From Planctomycetota bacterium (GTDB lineage: Bacteria > Planctomycetota > Planctomycetia > Gemmatales > Gemmataceae): a stretch of 35,086 nt of DNA. Positions 7,456-16,187 of this stretch are shown piece by piece (within the stretch, counting starts at the first letter, position 1; each line of letters opens with the position of its first letter). A program made the position numbers and the translations under genes. Below the pieces are notes generated by a model. That model was given only the letters and a program-made list of their open reading frames with translations, made no database searches and was not told the origin of the DNA. The stretch covers positions 1 through 35,086 of the forward strand of contig VGZI01000050.1 in NCBI GenBank assembly GCA_016872605.1, given 5' to 3'.

Positions 7456-10389
7456 TCACCGCAGCTGAATCGCTTTCAGATGCTCGTGTTTCGTAGCGGC
7501 CTCGTCGATGTACTGGCGAATCATTTTTTCCTTCCCTTCGGGGATGTTGACGACGCGGAGGTAGCAAGTCCGCTTGGCGTCGAAGCCGATCTCGGCGAAC
7601 AGGACGCCGTCGAGGCTGCCGGCGCTGGCTCGTTTCTGCAGCTCGACGAGTGGGTTGCCCGCCTGCGTGATGCCGGCCAGATCGATGTCGATATTGTCAA
7701 CGCCCTTGGCCTTGAGCGGGCCTTTCAGTTTCTCGATCAAAGCCGCCGTTTGTTGCGCCGGCGACATCACCGTGCCGTGATAAATGCAAATTCCCTTTAC
7801 ATGAAGCATCGGCTTGCCGGTCGATTTGTCGAACTGGAAATACGCTCGATCGATGCGCGTCTGTTTATGCAGCGAGGTCTTCGCCTGCGAGAACTGAAGT
7901 TGCACGTCATCGAGCAGGGGTTGCCACGAAACAAGCGTCATGCTGTCCAGCGGGGCCGAACCGTCGGGAGCAAGGGCCTTGTTGTCAACGCTTCCGAGAT
8001 GTTGATCGATCATTAACTTGGCATGCCTGAACTGATCGGAACTTCCGTAATACCCGTCGATGGTCAATTTCCCTTGGCGATCAAAAGATGCCTCGCGGAA
8101 GAGGACGCCGTCCCAATCTTTCGCCAAGGCGTGCTTCTGCCAATCGAGGACCGGCGACTCGATTTCATTGACATGGACCTGAAAACGATCCATGCCGACG
8201 TCGGCAAGAAATCGCTTGCCCAGATCGGCGAGCTTCTGCTCGATGCGTGTTTTGCATGCGACGTCTTGGGCGCTCTGGCTCGGCTTGGCGAGGTACAGGA
8301 CGTTGGCGTGTAACACGAGCTTTCGCCGCGTGTCCTTGTCGCCCAAGCGAGGCTCGGCATACTTGAAATACGCCCGGCCAAAATGCGTTCGTCGCATGAA
8401 CGCCTCGGACGCTGTCGCCAAATCGGCCTGCCCGGTCCGCACAAGATCGATCCAGCGGAAGCCGATTTTCCCGGTGTGAACCTTCATCCCTGCAGCCGAC
8501 CAACCCGGAATCCCTTTCGGATCGCTGCCGGGCTTCAAGAGGTTGGCGACCGATTCAAGTCGCTTAGTCAGAATCGGCGTCAGTGTAGCTTGTTGGTCCG
8601 CCTGGCCGAGGTAGCCCTCGACGTGCAACTGCCCGTCGGCCCCATAGCGAACGTCGGTGAACAGGGCGCCATCGAGCATGGGCAGGTCGCTGACCGCGTT
8701 CTGCAGGTCGGTCAGCGGATTGCGGACACGCTTCAGCGACGTGGTCCGCAGCGCAGCCGTGCCACGCGTGGAGGTGACCGCATCCACCGCGGCCGACACG
8801 ACAGAATCGAGATTCGCCGTCGCGCCGTCGTGCAGGAACGCCCCTTCGCATGCCAAACGCAAGTGGTGGTCCTCATAGGTGTAGTAGAGCCGATCGACGC
8901 GGATCCGCTCGCCCAAAGGCTTATCGGCCGCTAACTGCGTTTGAGTCTGCTTGACCACGTCGCTCCAGGCGATCGCTTGGCCGACTTGTTTCGATTCATG
9001 CGCCACCACGGCGCTAAGGTTGACGAGTGGCTCCTTGCTAAACACTTCGGCCAATAGGCCGGAGAACTCTTGGGCGCCCTTGGCGTCCGGTCGATGCAGC
9101 CGGCCAACAAGGTCGAGCGACCCTTTCTCATCGAAGAGGGCATCCGTGAAAGCCGCGCCGTCCAAGCCGCGCTGCACGACGCGCTCCTGGAGCGCGAAAA
9201 TGGGGTTCTCACGCACGTCGAAAGCGAGGTACGGCTTGATCGGCTCAAAGGTCGCGCTCAGGACGGTGGGCAATTGCGCGGTCAACCACGTCGATAACTC
9301 TTTCTCAATGAGCCCGCGTTCGCCGGCCGTGTCGAATAGCCGGCCCGTCACCTTGAAGAAGTGGATCGTGTTGCCTTCGTCGTCCGCGATGACCTGCTTC
9401 TTGTCGTTCTCGATCGTGGCGGGGGCAACCTGTTGGATCAGAACATGGCGCAAGTACGACTTGTTCTCCTTGCGCGCATGCTCGACCCAGCGTTTCTGCA
9501 ACTCAGGGCCGCGTGAAGCGCCATCGAACACGACAAAGTTGGGAGTGATCTTCGCATCGGAAGCGCCGGGCTTGGCGACGATGACGCCGACATCCTTGGC
9601 GAACGCGGCCAGCGCTTGCTCGACGACACCCTGCTGGTCAGCGCGCGGCAGGACGGCGGCGACATGGAGCGAGCTCTTGTCGTCATACCATGCCGCAGTG
9701 ACGTGTACGCCCTTGGCTGCTGGAACTTCGTTCAGCCGTGCCTGAAGTGTTCCCGCGGGATTGGCGTGGTGCTGCACATCGACGGCGATCTCGGGCACTG
9801 ACTTCGGCGCGGCGCCGAGCGCTTGCAGGCGAGCCTTGAGCAGGCTTGCGAGCATCCCATCGGACGCTTTCGGATCGCTTTTGCCTCGAATGCACACGCC
9901 GGTGAACCTCAATCTGCCGTCCTCGTCGAAGGTGGCTGCATCGAGACGCGTCATGCGCAACAGTTGGCGATCGGCAACGCTGTTGGCCTCCGGAGGCTGG
10001 AAGAGCGTGGCGAGTTTGTCCTGCACCGGTACAATGCTCAACCCGTCGGTGGCAGGTCCGCCCGAGCATTGGGAGCGCAAATCACTCGACTCTTCGATGA
10101 GTGCCCGCGCTTTGGCTTCGATCAAGGCAATCTGTTCTTTGCGGGCGACCAGGCCGTGGAGCGACAATTTGCCGTTCGCGATCTCCGCGCCGGCGATCAT
10201 CACGCCGGCGCAAGCTGGGTTGCCGGCGCATGTTTTGCGAAGCTGGACGGCGGCTGCCTTGGCAGAGTATTGAAGGTCCGGCTTCTGGAACGGATTGAAC
10301 TTGTCCCAGTTGAGCGCGACATAGACGCCACCGCCTCCAACTGCCGCGCCGAGGACGAGAACGAGAAGGATGAGCAGAGTGCGATTCAT
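7456..10389 (-). CDS. membrane-anchored protein of alternating repeat modules
   Basis: A 977-residue protein of no family I can name. Residues 4-26 form an N-terminal membrane anchor; the rest appears extracytoplasmic. Two module types alternate. Type B (starts near 208, 394, 556, 744 and 911, with a weaker one at ~57) follows the pattern NP(L/I)xxLQxxxxxxxLDGxLFxxxxFDxxGxLxxxG. Type A (near 143, 313, 495, 664 and 840) follows RxDRxYFxYxxxxLHLxGxxL, then a long helix. The full order is B-A-B-A-B-A-B-A-B-A-B, each module about 80-95 residues. The strand-strand-helix pattern resembles BON-type domains (OsmY-like), which bind membrane lipid or peptidoglycan, but this is inference. Scattered cysteines (C54, C60, C108, C166) suggest disulphides. 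Start ATG 10389 leads straight into the anchor; only a weak AGGT precedes it. Confidence 0.9.
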   Translation of the reverse strand: MNRTLLILLVLVLGAAVGGGGVYVALNWDKFNPFQKPDLQYSAKAAAVQLRKTCAGNPACAGVMIAGAEIANGKLSLHGLVARKEQIALIEAKARALIEESSDLRSQCSGGPATDGLSIVPVQDKLATLFQPPEANSVADRQLLRMTRLDAATFDEDGRLRFTGVCIRGKSDPKASDGMLASLLKARLQALGAAPKSVPEIAVDVQHHANPAGTLQARLNEVPAAKGVHVTAAWYDDKSSLHVAAVLPRADQQGVVEQALAAFAKDVGVIVAKPGASDAKITPNFVVFDGASRGPELQKRWVEHARKENKSYLRHVLIQQVAPATIENDKKQVIADDEGNTIHFFKVTGRLFDTAGERGLIEKELSTWLTAQLPTVLSATFEPIKPYLAFDVRENPIFALQERVVQRGLDGAAFTDALFDEKGSLDLVGRLHRPDAKGAQEFSGLLAEVFSKEPLVNLSAVVAHESKQVGQAIAWSDVVKQTQTQLAADKPLGERIRVDRLYYTYEDHHLRLACEGAFLHDGATANLDSVVSAAVDAVTSTRGTAALRTTSLKRVRNPLTDLQNAVSDLPMLDGALFTDVRYGADGQLHVEGYLGQADQQATLTPILTKRLESVANLLKPGSDPKGIPGWSAAGMKVHTGKIGFRWIDLVRTGQADLATASEAFMRRTHFGRAYFKYAEPRLGDKDTRRKLVLHANVLYLAKPSQSAQDVACKTRIEQKLADLGKRFLADVGMDRFQVHVNEIESPVLDWQKHALAKDWDGVLFREASFDRQGKLTIDGYYGSSDQFRHAKLMIDQHLGSVDNKALAPDGSAPLDSMTLVSWQPLLDDVQLQFSQAKTSLHKQTRIDRAYFQFDKSTGKPMLHVKGICIYHGTVMSPAQQTAALIEKLKGPLKAKGVDNIDIDLAGITQAGNPLVELQKRASAGSLDGVLFAEIGFDAKRTCYLRVVNIPEGKEKMIRQYIDEAATKHEHLKAIQLR

Positions 10390-10859
10390 GACCTGGCTAC
10401 CGTGGAGATTAGCGCTGGAGCAAGCGACGAAGGTCGAGCCATTATACCAAGTTTGCCTAACCTACACCAGCGGCCACTCGGCAACTTGGACTGGTCGTCT
10501 GGCCAAGTTTGAACCACAGAGGCACAGTGAAAATGCGTGATAGGTGGAAAATACTATGTCTGGCCGTTCTTTGTTCACGTATTTGCGCAACTTATTACTC
10601 CCCAGTGATTTTCTCGATGCTCTCTATGCCTCTGTGGTGAATCTCTCAGCCCAAAGTGTCGGGCTCTGAGGATAAGCTCAGGTTTCTTTTTCGTCAAAAC
10701 TCCCTTGACGCGCTTTTGCGTCGGATTATAGTCCCCCACCCTTGCCATAGACGAACGGAAGTGTGCCGAAGCATCCGGCGGCCGATTTCTCGGGGGAGGA
10801 ATCATCCGTCGGGGGACCGATTCGAGGCAGAGAGCCGACGAATCGAAGGAGATGCCGAC
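10390..10859. other. 470-nt divergent intergenic region
   Basis: This region separates the divergent repeat-module and outer-membrane-barrel genes. It holds a 12-bp inverted repeat (10513-10524 with 10627-10638) around an AT-richer 102-nt core, which probably contains promoters. The barrel gene's AAGGAG ribosome site is at 10846-10851. I see no small gene with supporting features here. Confidence 0.5.
10513..10638. repeat. ACCACAGAGGCA inverted repeat pair
   Basis: ACCACAGAGGCA at 10513-10524 is perfectly inverted at 10627-10638 (TGCCTCTGTGGT). The 102 nt between them are AT-richer than flanking DNA (AAAATACTATG, ACTTATTACT). A fragment of a similar ACCACGGGGAGCACGG sequence is near 16935. 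The long spacing makes a terminator unlikely; it looks like a small inserted element with inverted ends. Confidence 0.6.
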
Positions 10860-12044
10860 ATGCGCTTGCGAATTCGATGGTTGCTGCTGATCGCGACTCT
10901 GTTGCTGGCGCCGCTGACGGCGTCCGCGGACCAGATGGTGCCCCCGGTGAGCGTGGTCGGACCATTCAGCAGCCCGCGGCCAGAGGAAGGCGGACTCTAC
11001 GTCAACTTTTCCTTCGTCTACATGCGTGCCAACCGGCCGATGCCCTTGTCGCAACAAATAGCAGTTCGCGGCATCAAGGACCTCGACGGCAGCTTCTCCG
11101 GAGGCCCGGCGGGAACCTTCGTCGGCAGCGGCGAGGAAGCACTCAACACCGATCAACTGCGAGGCCCGGGCAACTGGCAGCCAGGCTGGGACCTCTTTAT
11201 TGGCTGGAAATTCCAGAGCGGGATCGCGGTCGAACTCGCTTGGCGGCATCTGGTGCAAGCCAAGTATTTCGCCGGGGCCCAAATCATTCCCCCGAATTTT
11301 AACGTCGGCTCGCAGTTTGAGAACACGTTTCTGTTCGCTCCCGTAACCAACTTCTCCACCGATTGGGCCGGCAGCCTGCAGAATATCCCCGTCGGAACCC
11401 CCGCCGCCACGTTCGGCATCTGGAACGGCGCCTCGATCATGTCGATCGAGTTCATTCAGCGGTACGACATCTACGGTATCAACGCCCGGTTCCCGATCGA
11501 CCAATCCGAGAACCATCGTTCCTACGGCTTGTTCGGCCCGCGCATCGTCTGGATCTGGGAGCGCTTCGGTTGGCGCACCGTCGATGTCGATTTGCAGGGC
11601 AACGCCGGCCCCGACACCACCGCCAACTATACGAACATGGTTTCCAATCGCATGTACGGCTTGCACGGCGGTTTCGGCAACGACTGGTATCTCGGCTCGA
11701 CCATGCTGGGCGCCCTTTCCTTCGAGCTCGACCTCGAAGCCGGGTTGTATCTCGACATGGTCAAGACCCGTGCCGGGTATGAGCGCGGGGACCGCGGCGT
11801 CAGCGCTCACCGGTCGCGACGCATGAACGCACTTACTCCGTCTCTCGAACTCCGCGCCGGCATGAAATGGTATGTCTGGGAAGGCATCACCGTCGAGCTC
11901 GGCTACGACATCCAAACCTACTTCAACACCATCGCCTCGCCCCGGCCCGTCGACTACAACCTGAGCCAGGTCGATCCGCGCTACGATTACATCTTCTTCC
12001 GCTGGTACCACGGCATGCGGCTTGGAATTAACTTCTCGTTCTAG
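10860..12044 (+). CDS. outer-membrane beta-barrel protein
   Basis: A 394-residue protein with a clear signal peptide (RIRWLLLIATLLLAPLTASA, cleavage after about residue 23) and alternating aromatic/hydrophobic strands throughout, such as GLYVNFSFVYMRAN, DLFIGWKFQSGIAVELAWRH and LRAGMKWYVWEGITVELGYD. It ends in INFSF, the terminal-Phe signature recognised by the Bam machinery. It resembles the Lpg1974-like pore-forming outer-membrane family (PF05150-type) seen in many planctomycetes; that family name is from memory and is less certain than the barrel call. Start ATG 10860 has AAGGAG (10846-10851) 8 nt upstream; an in-frame start 204 nt earlier lacks a signal-peptide context. A strong hairpin follows at 12059-12100. 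Confidence 0.88.
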   Translation: MRLRIRWLLLIATLLLAPLTASADQMVPPVSVVGPFSSPRPEEGGLYVNFSFVYMRANRPMPLSQQIAVRGIKDLDGSFSGGPAGTFVGSGEEALNTDQLRGPGNWQPGWDLFIGWKFQSGIAVELAWRHLVQAKYFAGAQIIPPNFNVGSQFENTFLFAPVTNFSTDWAGSLQNIPVGTPAATFGIWNGASIMSIEFIQRYDIYGINARFPIDQSENHRSYGLFGPRIVWIWERFGWRTVDVDLQGNAGPDTTANYTNMVSNRMYGLHGGFGNDWYLGSTMLGALSFELDLEAGLYLDMVKTRAGYERGDRGVSAHRSRRMNALTPSLELRAGMKWYVWEGITVELGYDIQTYFNTIASPRPVDYNLSQVDPRYDYIFFRWYHGMRLGINFSF

Positions 12045-12058
12045 CGAGTGGTTGCCGA

Positions 12059-12100
12059 GAGCGCCATCGAAAGGCCCTGGTTTGCCCTTCGCTGGCGCTC
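12059..12100 (+). terminator. stem-loop after the beta-barrel gene
   Basis: GAGCGCCATCGAAAGG (12059-12074) pairs with CCCTTCGCTGGCGCTC (12085-12100) at 14 of 16 positions with a 10-nt loop, 15 nt after the stop codon. No U-run follows, so it may act as a Rho-dependent or roadblock-type end, or be another dispersed palindrome. Confidence 0.5.
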
Positions 12101-12138
12101 AGGCTCGGACAAGGTGCGCGTGCAATGACGACAGGTGA

Positions 12139-12609
12139 TTACTTCTTTAGCTTCTGCCTGGCGGCTTCTTTGCCGTTCTCGATGAATGCGACTTCGTCAT
12201 AATCACCGCGCGGGACCGCGACGATCAAGGGGGAGTTGAAGCGAGCACTGGTTGGACCCTTGTCCGTTGCAGTGTATTTGAGCTGCAACTGCCGCTTGTC
12301 GATTCGCACGTCTTCGACCTTGTAAGTCGCCAAAAAGTTTCCTGACTTGACGACGACAAGAATGCGGTTCTTTTCAAAGAGCGTTTCGCCGACAAGCTTC
12401 GGCTTTTGCCCCATGACGAATGCGACGCCGAAGATTTCATCGAACGCTTTCTTGTCGTTCACGATGAGGTAGGCCGGATTGGTCGGCAACGGAGCGTTAT
12501 TCTTTACGAAGTACGGCCTGGCGTAGACTTCAAACTCGGCTTTCGGCTCGCCGCCGATAGGAAACGCAAATGTAAGCGCCAGGCAAGTGACCATGTAGGC
12601 AAAGTGCAT
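12139..12609 (-). CDS. small secreted protein of unknown function
   Basis: A 156-residue protein with an N-terminal hydrophobic signal segment (MHFAYMVTCLALTFAFPIGG). The mature part is beta-rich: YLIVNDKKAFDEIFG, a hydrophobic strand ILVVVKSGNF, then DVRIDKRQLQLKYTA and a C-terminal SPLIVAVPRGDYDEVAFIENG. The last segment (strand, then VAFIENGKE) resembles the ends of PrcB-like secreted domains, but the similarity is too weak for a name. Start ATG 12609 is chosen because AAAGG lies 8 nt upstream and the signal sequence begins there; an upstream start adds 11 residues. It lies 69 nt downstream of the FHA gene on the same strand and may be co-transcribed with it. Confidence 0.75.
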   Translation of the reverse strand: MHFAYMVTCLALTFAFPIGGEPKAEFEVYARPYFVKNNAPLPTNPAYLIVNDKKAFDEIFGVAFVMGQKPKLVGETLFEKNRILVVVKSGNFLATYKVEDVRIDKRQLQLKYTATDKGPTSARFNSPLIVAVPRGDYDEVAFIENGKEAARQKLKK

Positions 12610-12678
12610 GCCGAATACCTTTCGAGGCGAACTGCCGACCACATGTCGTGTATTTGTAGAATTGGAGTAGCGCCAGCG

Positions 12679-13104
12679 TCAATGGTCCACCGGGGCCTCT
12701 TCGGGAACCTCCACCGTTTCATTCAGGCTCGGCACCGACTGCACGGCGGTTTCAACCTGATCGAGCGTGGCCGTTGGGCTTCCCTCTGCCGAGGTGGACA
12801 CGACGGGCTCAGGTCCGAATGATACTTGAAGGACCAAAGGGCCGAGTTGGAGCGTGTCTCCATCGTGGAGTTGTTGCTCTCCCACGACGAGCTGACCGTT
12901 GACCAAGGTGCCATTTCGGCTGCCCAAGTCGCGAATGCGCGCGGCATCTTGGGTGACTTGAAGCAAGCAATGTTGCCGGCTTACGAGATCGCTGTTCGGG
13001 CGAACGTCGCATTGGGGGCCGCGTCCAAACATGTACTCCCCGTTTGGGAAAACCAAGGAATGCCCGCGAGGTTTCCCCTTCACGACGACAAGTCGGAGCT
13101 TCAT
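12679..13104 (-). CDS. FHA domain protein
   Basis: A 141-residue cytoplasmic protein consisting of one forkhead-associated domain and a short acidic tail. The phosphothreonine-binding residues are present: FGRG (26-29), SRQH (42-45) and GSRNGT (61-66), followed by VNG and a HDGDTLQLG turn. Residues ~98-141 are Ser/Thr/Glu-rich (TATLDQVETAVQS, LNETVEVPEE) and include Thr residues in acidic settings that could be Ser/Thr-kinase targets, as in GarA-like proteins; that is an inference. Start ATG 13104 has AAGGAG 5 nt upstream (revcomp of 13110-13115); the longer frame to 13140 would add 12 residues. No kinase gene lies in the window. Probably co-transcribed with the small secreted protein downstream. 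Confidence 0.9.
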   Translation of the reverse strand: MKLRLVVVKGKPRGHSLVFPNGEYMFGRGPQCDVRPNSDLVSRQHCLLQVTQDAARIRDLGSRNGTLVNGQLVVGEQQLHDGDTLQLGPLVLQVSFGPEPVVSTSAEGSPTATLDQVETAVQSVPSLNETVEVPEEAPVDH

Positions 13105-13379
13105 GAAGACTCCTTCCAGGATAGAATTCTCCTGACTCATTCAGGACGGGATATATGGATTGTACTCGAAAAATCCGCCCTGATCAAAGCAAGATCGAAA
13201 ATTAATGAGAATCCCTAATGTGGCTGTATCGACAAATGCATTGTTCCGGATCGACCCGGCGAGGTAAAATAAACGTAGGCGGGTTTTGATGAATTGCAGA
13301 GAAACGCAGCTGGTGATGGAGAATTGCCGCGTACGACATCGGCCCGCGCTGCGCGATCTTTCTGAGTGGGGCGAACGTA

Positions 13380-14114
13380 GTGAATCAAGACATCGATTTC
13401 ATTCTCCGGGATTGGGAATTCAAGCCGGGATTGGCCCAGGCCCGGCTGGTACAGGCGCACGACGGTCGCCAAGTGTTGCAGCTGCGAGTAGATCTCGGCG
13501 CTTTGCAAATGGAGACCGTCGGTCGGCCCGACGGCATGCGACCCCATGGCCATGCGACATACTTTGACTACTTGCAGGAGCAGGCGCGCCTGTCGCGTAG
13601 GGCGGGCAGGAGTTTTACGCTGAGCGATGAGCAATGCCAGGACGCCGACCGCGAGTTCTTGCAGTATTATCATCGCCGCATGTGCTGGTTGGCGCTACGC
13701 CAGTACTCCCGCGCCATCCGCGACGCCGATCACACGTTGGCGTTCATGGATTTCGTTAAGCGCCACGCGCCCGATGAGGAATACCTGCACGCCCACGAGC
13801 AATATCGCGCCTTCGTCCTCTTTCAACGAACGCAGGCGGCCGCGGCGCTCGAAGTTGAGAATAACGCTCCAGAAAAGGCGATCACCGAGGTTCGCGCCGG
13901 CCTGGAGCGATTACGAGAGTTTTTCGCAGAGTACGGCCGGGAAGAGGAAATGGAAGACGACGGCATGGTTCGCCATCTGCGCCATGTCGAGGCGACGCTG
14001 CGCGAGCAGTTTCAAATCGACGTGACGCTCGAGGAGCAGCTGCAAAAAGCCATCGCCGAGGAAGATTACGAGCGCGCCGCTCAATTGCGCGACAAACTGC
14101 GCCGGCGTCAATAA
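13380..14114 (+). CDS. UVR-motif (UvrB/UvrC-type) protein
   Basis: A 244-residue protein, mostly helical after residue 60, ending in a UVR motif (LEEQLQKAIAEEDYERAAQL, then RDKLRRR) near 217-243. That motif mediates contacts in UvrB/UvrC and occurs in McsA and ClpC-type proteins. The N-terminal ~60 residues are beta-rich (VLQLRVDLGALQMETVGRPD), and a middle coiled-coil-like helix follows (ALEVENNAPEKAITEVRAGL). No zinc-finger cysteines of McsA are present, so it is not a canonical McsA. The start is GTG 13380, with only a weak GGGGCGA upstream. It precedes the DUF1573-like gene by 30 nt on the same strand, so the two may form an operon. Confidence 0.8.
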   Translation: MNQDIDFILRDWEFKPGLAQARLVQAHDGRQVLQLRVDLGALQMETVGRPDGMRPHGHATYFDYLQEQARLSRRAGRSFTLSDEQCQDADREFLQYYHRRMCWLALRQYSRAIRDADHTLAFMDFVKRHAPDEEYLHAHEQYRAFVLFQRTQAAAALEVENNAPEKAITEVRAGLERLREFFAEYGREEEMEDDGMVRHLRHVEATLREQFQIDVTLEEQLQKAIAEEDYERAAQLRDKLRRRQ

Positions 14115-14144
14115 TCCACGGCAGGGGAGTTCACGGGGCAATCC

Positions 14145-15578
14145 ATGCAATCGACGCTTCGATACGCCGTCGCTCTTATCGTTCTGGTCGCAATCGTCGG
14201 CAGCATCGCCTGGCTCGTTCAGTATCTGCCGAGCCGTACGCAGATTCAGCCCACAGGCCCAACCAAGCCCGACGCCGAAAAACGGAGGCTTGCCTTTCTG
14301 CGCGACGTGACCGCGGACGGCAGGACCATCACGATCGCACTATGGGGCAAGACGTATGCGGAGGTCAAGAAAGACACTAGCCCGAACGCGAAAGATGCTT
14401 TTCCTTTCAAGTTTGTCGAGACCGGCGACCGCGGATTTTATGACTTCCTCTTCAAGAATACATCGGACGCCGATGTTGAAATCATTTCGTATTTCAGTTC
14501 CTGCGACTGCACGGGAGTTGAAGCGTGCAGCGTGTCAAACACCGCATGGGAAACGCTCGCCAAGGCGCACAAGGAAAAGCCGGCCGAACCTCTCGAATAC
14601 TCCGAGAAGCCCTCGTGGAAGAAGCTACATCTCGATCGCAATCGGGATGGCACGCCCGAGCAAAAGCCGGACCTGATCATCAAACCCAACGAAGGCGGCG
14701 TCATCCGCGTGCACTGGAACGTCAACAAGTCGGCCGGATCGCCGTTTGGGATCGAACCGATGATTCTCCATCGCGCCGTGGGGTCGGCGGTGGTGGACCA
14801 GCGCACGATGCTCGGCATTCCAATCAAAATTGTCCCGCCGATTCAGTTCGATCGCCCACGGGTCGAGTTGCGCTCGCTGCGTCGCGGCGAAAGTGCTTCG
14901 CACACGTTTATCGCCTGGTCCATGACGCGCCCGGCTGTGGATTTCGCACTGGTTCCGCCCAGCGCCGAACCGCTCTTTGACATCAAGGTTACTCCAGTAA
15001 CGGGCGAGGATCTCGAAGCGCATCGGCAGGAACTCTTGAACCGGCAACTTACCACGACCGCAACGTGTGCCTACCGCGTCACCGTCACGGCCTTCGAAAG
15101 CAAAGGCGACGTGCAACTCGAACAGGGCATCTTCTACCGCAAATGGCCTCTGCGCATCGACGGCAAGATCGATGTGGCCTCGCCGCTCTGGGGGCCGGAG
15201 ATCTTCGGCCGCGTCGAAGAGGAAGTCGCGGTTGGCGGAACCTACGACCAGGGGAAAATTCGCTTCGGCGCTGTCAATATTCGCGAAACAAACGCCATAA
15301 AGCAAGTCCCGCTCGCCGCCCCGGCCGGCATGGAACTGGAGCTCTACAAAGACAAGAACGGCAACCTCCATCCCCATCAGCCAAGGTGGATTGAGGTTTT
15401 TCTGTCGCGCGACAAGGATCAAGAGTCCAAGACGCGAACGAAGTGGCTGCTCGAAGTGGAGATTCGCCGCAACGCCAAGGGGGCGACATCCTTCGCGGAG
15501 CCCGATGCCGTCGTGCTCCGCGCCAAGGGAACCAACCGCCTGGTGCGCATCCCGCTGGATGGGCATATCAGCCGCTGA
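14145..15578 (+). CDS. membrane-anchored DUF1573-like protein
   Basis: A 477-residue protein with one N-terminal transmembrane segment (6-28). A beta-sandwich region follows, with FYDFLFKNTSDADVEIISYF and then the CDC cluster (C120, C122, C128), which matches the style of DUF1573 domains (a fold like MSP/ASPM-SPD2-Hydin) where a Cys-x-Cys sits after an NTG/NTS strand. The second half contains two more sandwich-like stretches and a Tyr/Gly-rich linker (EEEVAVGGTYDQGKIRFGAV). A GGGGAG site precedes ATG 14145. Function is unknown; an envelope protein is inferred. Its stop codon lies only 4 nt from the convergent DUF2784 gene. Confidence 0.75.
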   Translation: MQSTLRYAVALIVLVAIVGSIAWLVQYLPSRTQIQPTGPTKPDAEKRRLAFLRDVTADGRTITIALWGKTYAEVKKDTSPNAKDAFPFKFVETGDRGFYDFLFKNTSDADVEIISYFSSCDCTGVEACSVSNTAWETLAKAHKEKPAEPLEYSEKPSWKKLHLDRNRDGTPEQKPDLIIKPNEGGVIRVHWNVNKSAGSPFGIEPMILHRAVGSAVVDQRTMLGIPIKIVPPIQFDRPRVELRSLRRGESASHTFIAWSMTRPAVDFALVPPSAEPLFDIKVTPVTGEDLEAHRQELLNRQLTTTATCAYRVTVTAFESKGDVQLEQGIFYRKWPLRIDGKIDVASPLWGPEIFGRVEEEVAVGGTYDQGKIRFGAVNIRETNAIKQVPLAAPAGMELELYKDKNGNLHPHQPRWIEVFLSRDKDQESKTRTKWLLEVEIRRNAKGATSFAEPDAVVLRAKGTNRLVRIPLDGHISR

Positions 15579-15582
15579 CCAA

Positions 15583-16068
15583 TCATTTTGCCGCTGCCTG
15601 TTCTTGCGGCGGCACCGGCGCATCGGGACGCGTCTCAGAATTGGCCGACGCCGCCGGTTCGCCGCGCCACGGCAAGCGCGGCGGGCAGACGAGCGCCGTG
15701 ATCAAGATGAGCGCCGCCGCGACATAGAAGCTCAGATCGATATACTCCGGCCAATACACGTCCCCGGCGAACTGAATGGAGCGCAATAACCGACCGGTGA
15801 AGCTGGAACCCTGTCCATCACGCCCCTGGCCGGCGAGTTCACGCAGGTCAGACTCCCATGTCGTCAGCGGACATTGGAAATTCGCCACCGCTTCGCCCGC
15901 CACGATCAAGATCATCAAGAGATGCGTGGAGCGAAACCAGAAATTGCGGATCCAACTCCAACCGAGCGGCCAGCCGATCATGATGGCGAGTTGACCAAAG
16001 ACGACGTACCCCATGTAGAGAAGATGGACGAAGACGACTACATCAGCGAGCAGACTGTAGATATTCAT
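15583..16068 (-). CDS. DUF2784 integral membrane protein
   Basis: A 161-residue membrane protein with the DUF2784 core: HLLYMGYVVFGQ (15-26), GWSWIRNFWFRSTHL (36-50) and a third helix MILIVAGEAVANFQCPLTTWE (52-72), in which the Cys-Pro-Leu-Thr-x-Trp-Glu stretch is the most conserved part of the family. A fourth helix lies at about 112-130, and a hydrophilic Pro/Ala-rich tail follows. Function of the family is unknown. Start ATG 16068 sits at the beginning of the first helix; only a weak AGGA precedes it. A 6-bp hairpin (16115-16131) separates it from bpt upstream on the same strand. Confidence 0.88.
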   Translation of the reverse strand: MNIYSLLADVVVFVHLLYMGYVVFGQLAIMIGWPLGWSWIRNFWFRSTHLLMILIVAGEAVANFQCPLTTWESDLRELAGQGRDGQGSSFTGRLLRSIQFAGDVYWPEYIDLSFYVAAALILITALVCPPRLPWRGEPAASANSETRPDAPVPPQEQAAAK

Positions 16069-16114
16069 GACTTGATCCTGTTGGGAAATTCAGGGCGAAG
16101 AGCGCACGGACTAC

Positions 16115-16131
16115 GCGGCCGACAGGGCCGC
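16115..16131 (-). terminator. GC-rich hairpin between bpt and the DUF2784 gene
   Basis: GCGGCC-GACAG-GGCCGC forms a 6-bp stem downstream of bpt. There is no T-run. It is part of a stretch (16110-16175) with TAACTAC and GTTAGCGG motifs that looks like another dispersed palindrome. Confidence 0.35.
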
Positions 16132-16187
16132 TAACTACCTACGCGGCTCATTTAGCTGATGTTAGCGGACGCTATTTTATTCCAGGA

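Noticed and set aside
10575..12011. A 478-codon minus-strand frame opposite the outer-membrane barrel
   Set aside because: The barrel gene has a signal peptide, ribosome site and terminal Phe; the minus frame has none of these.
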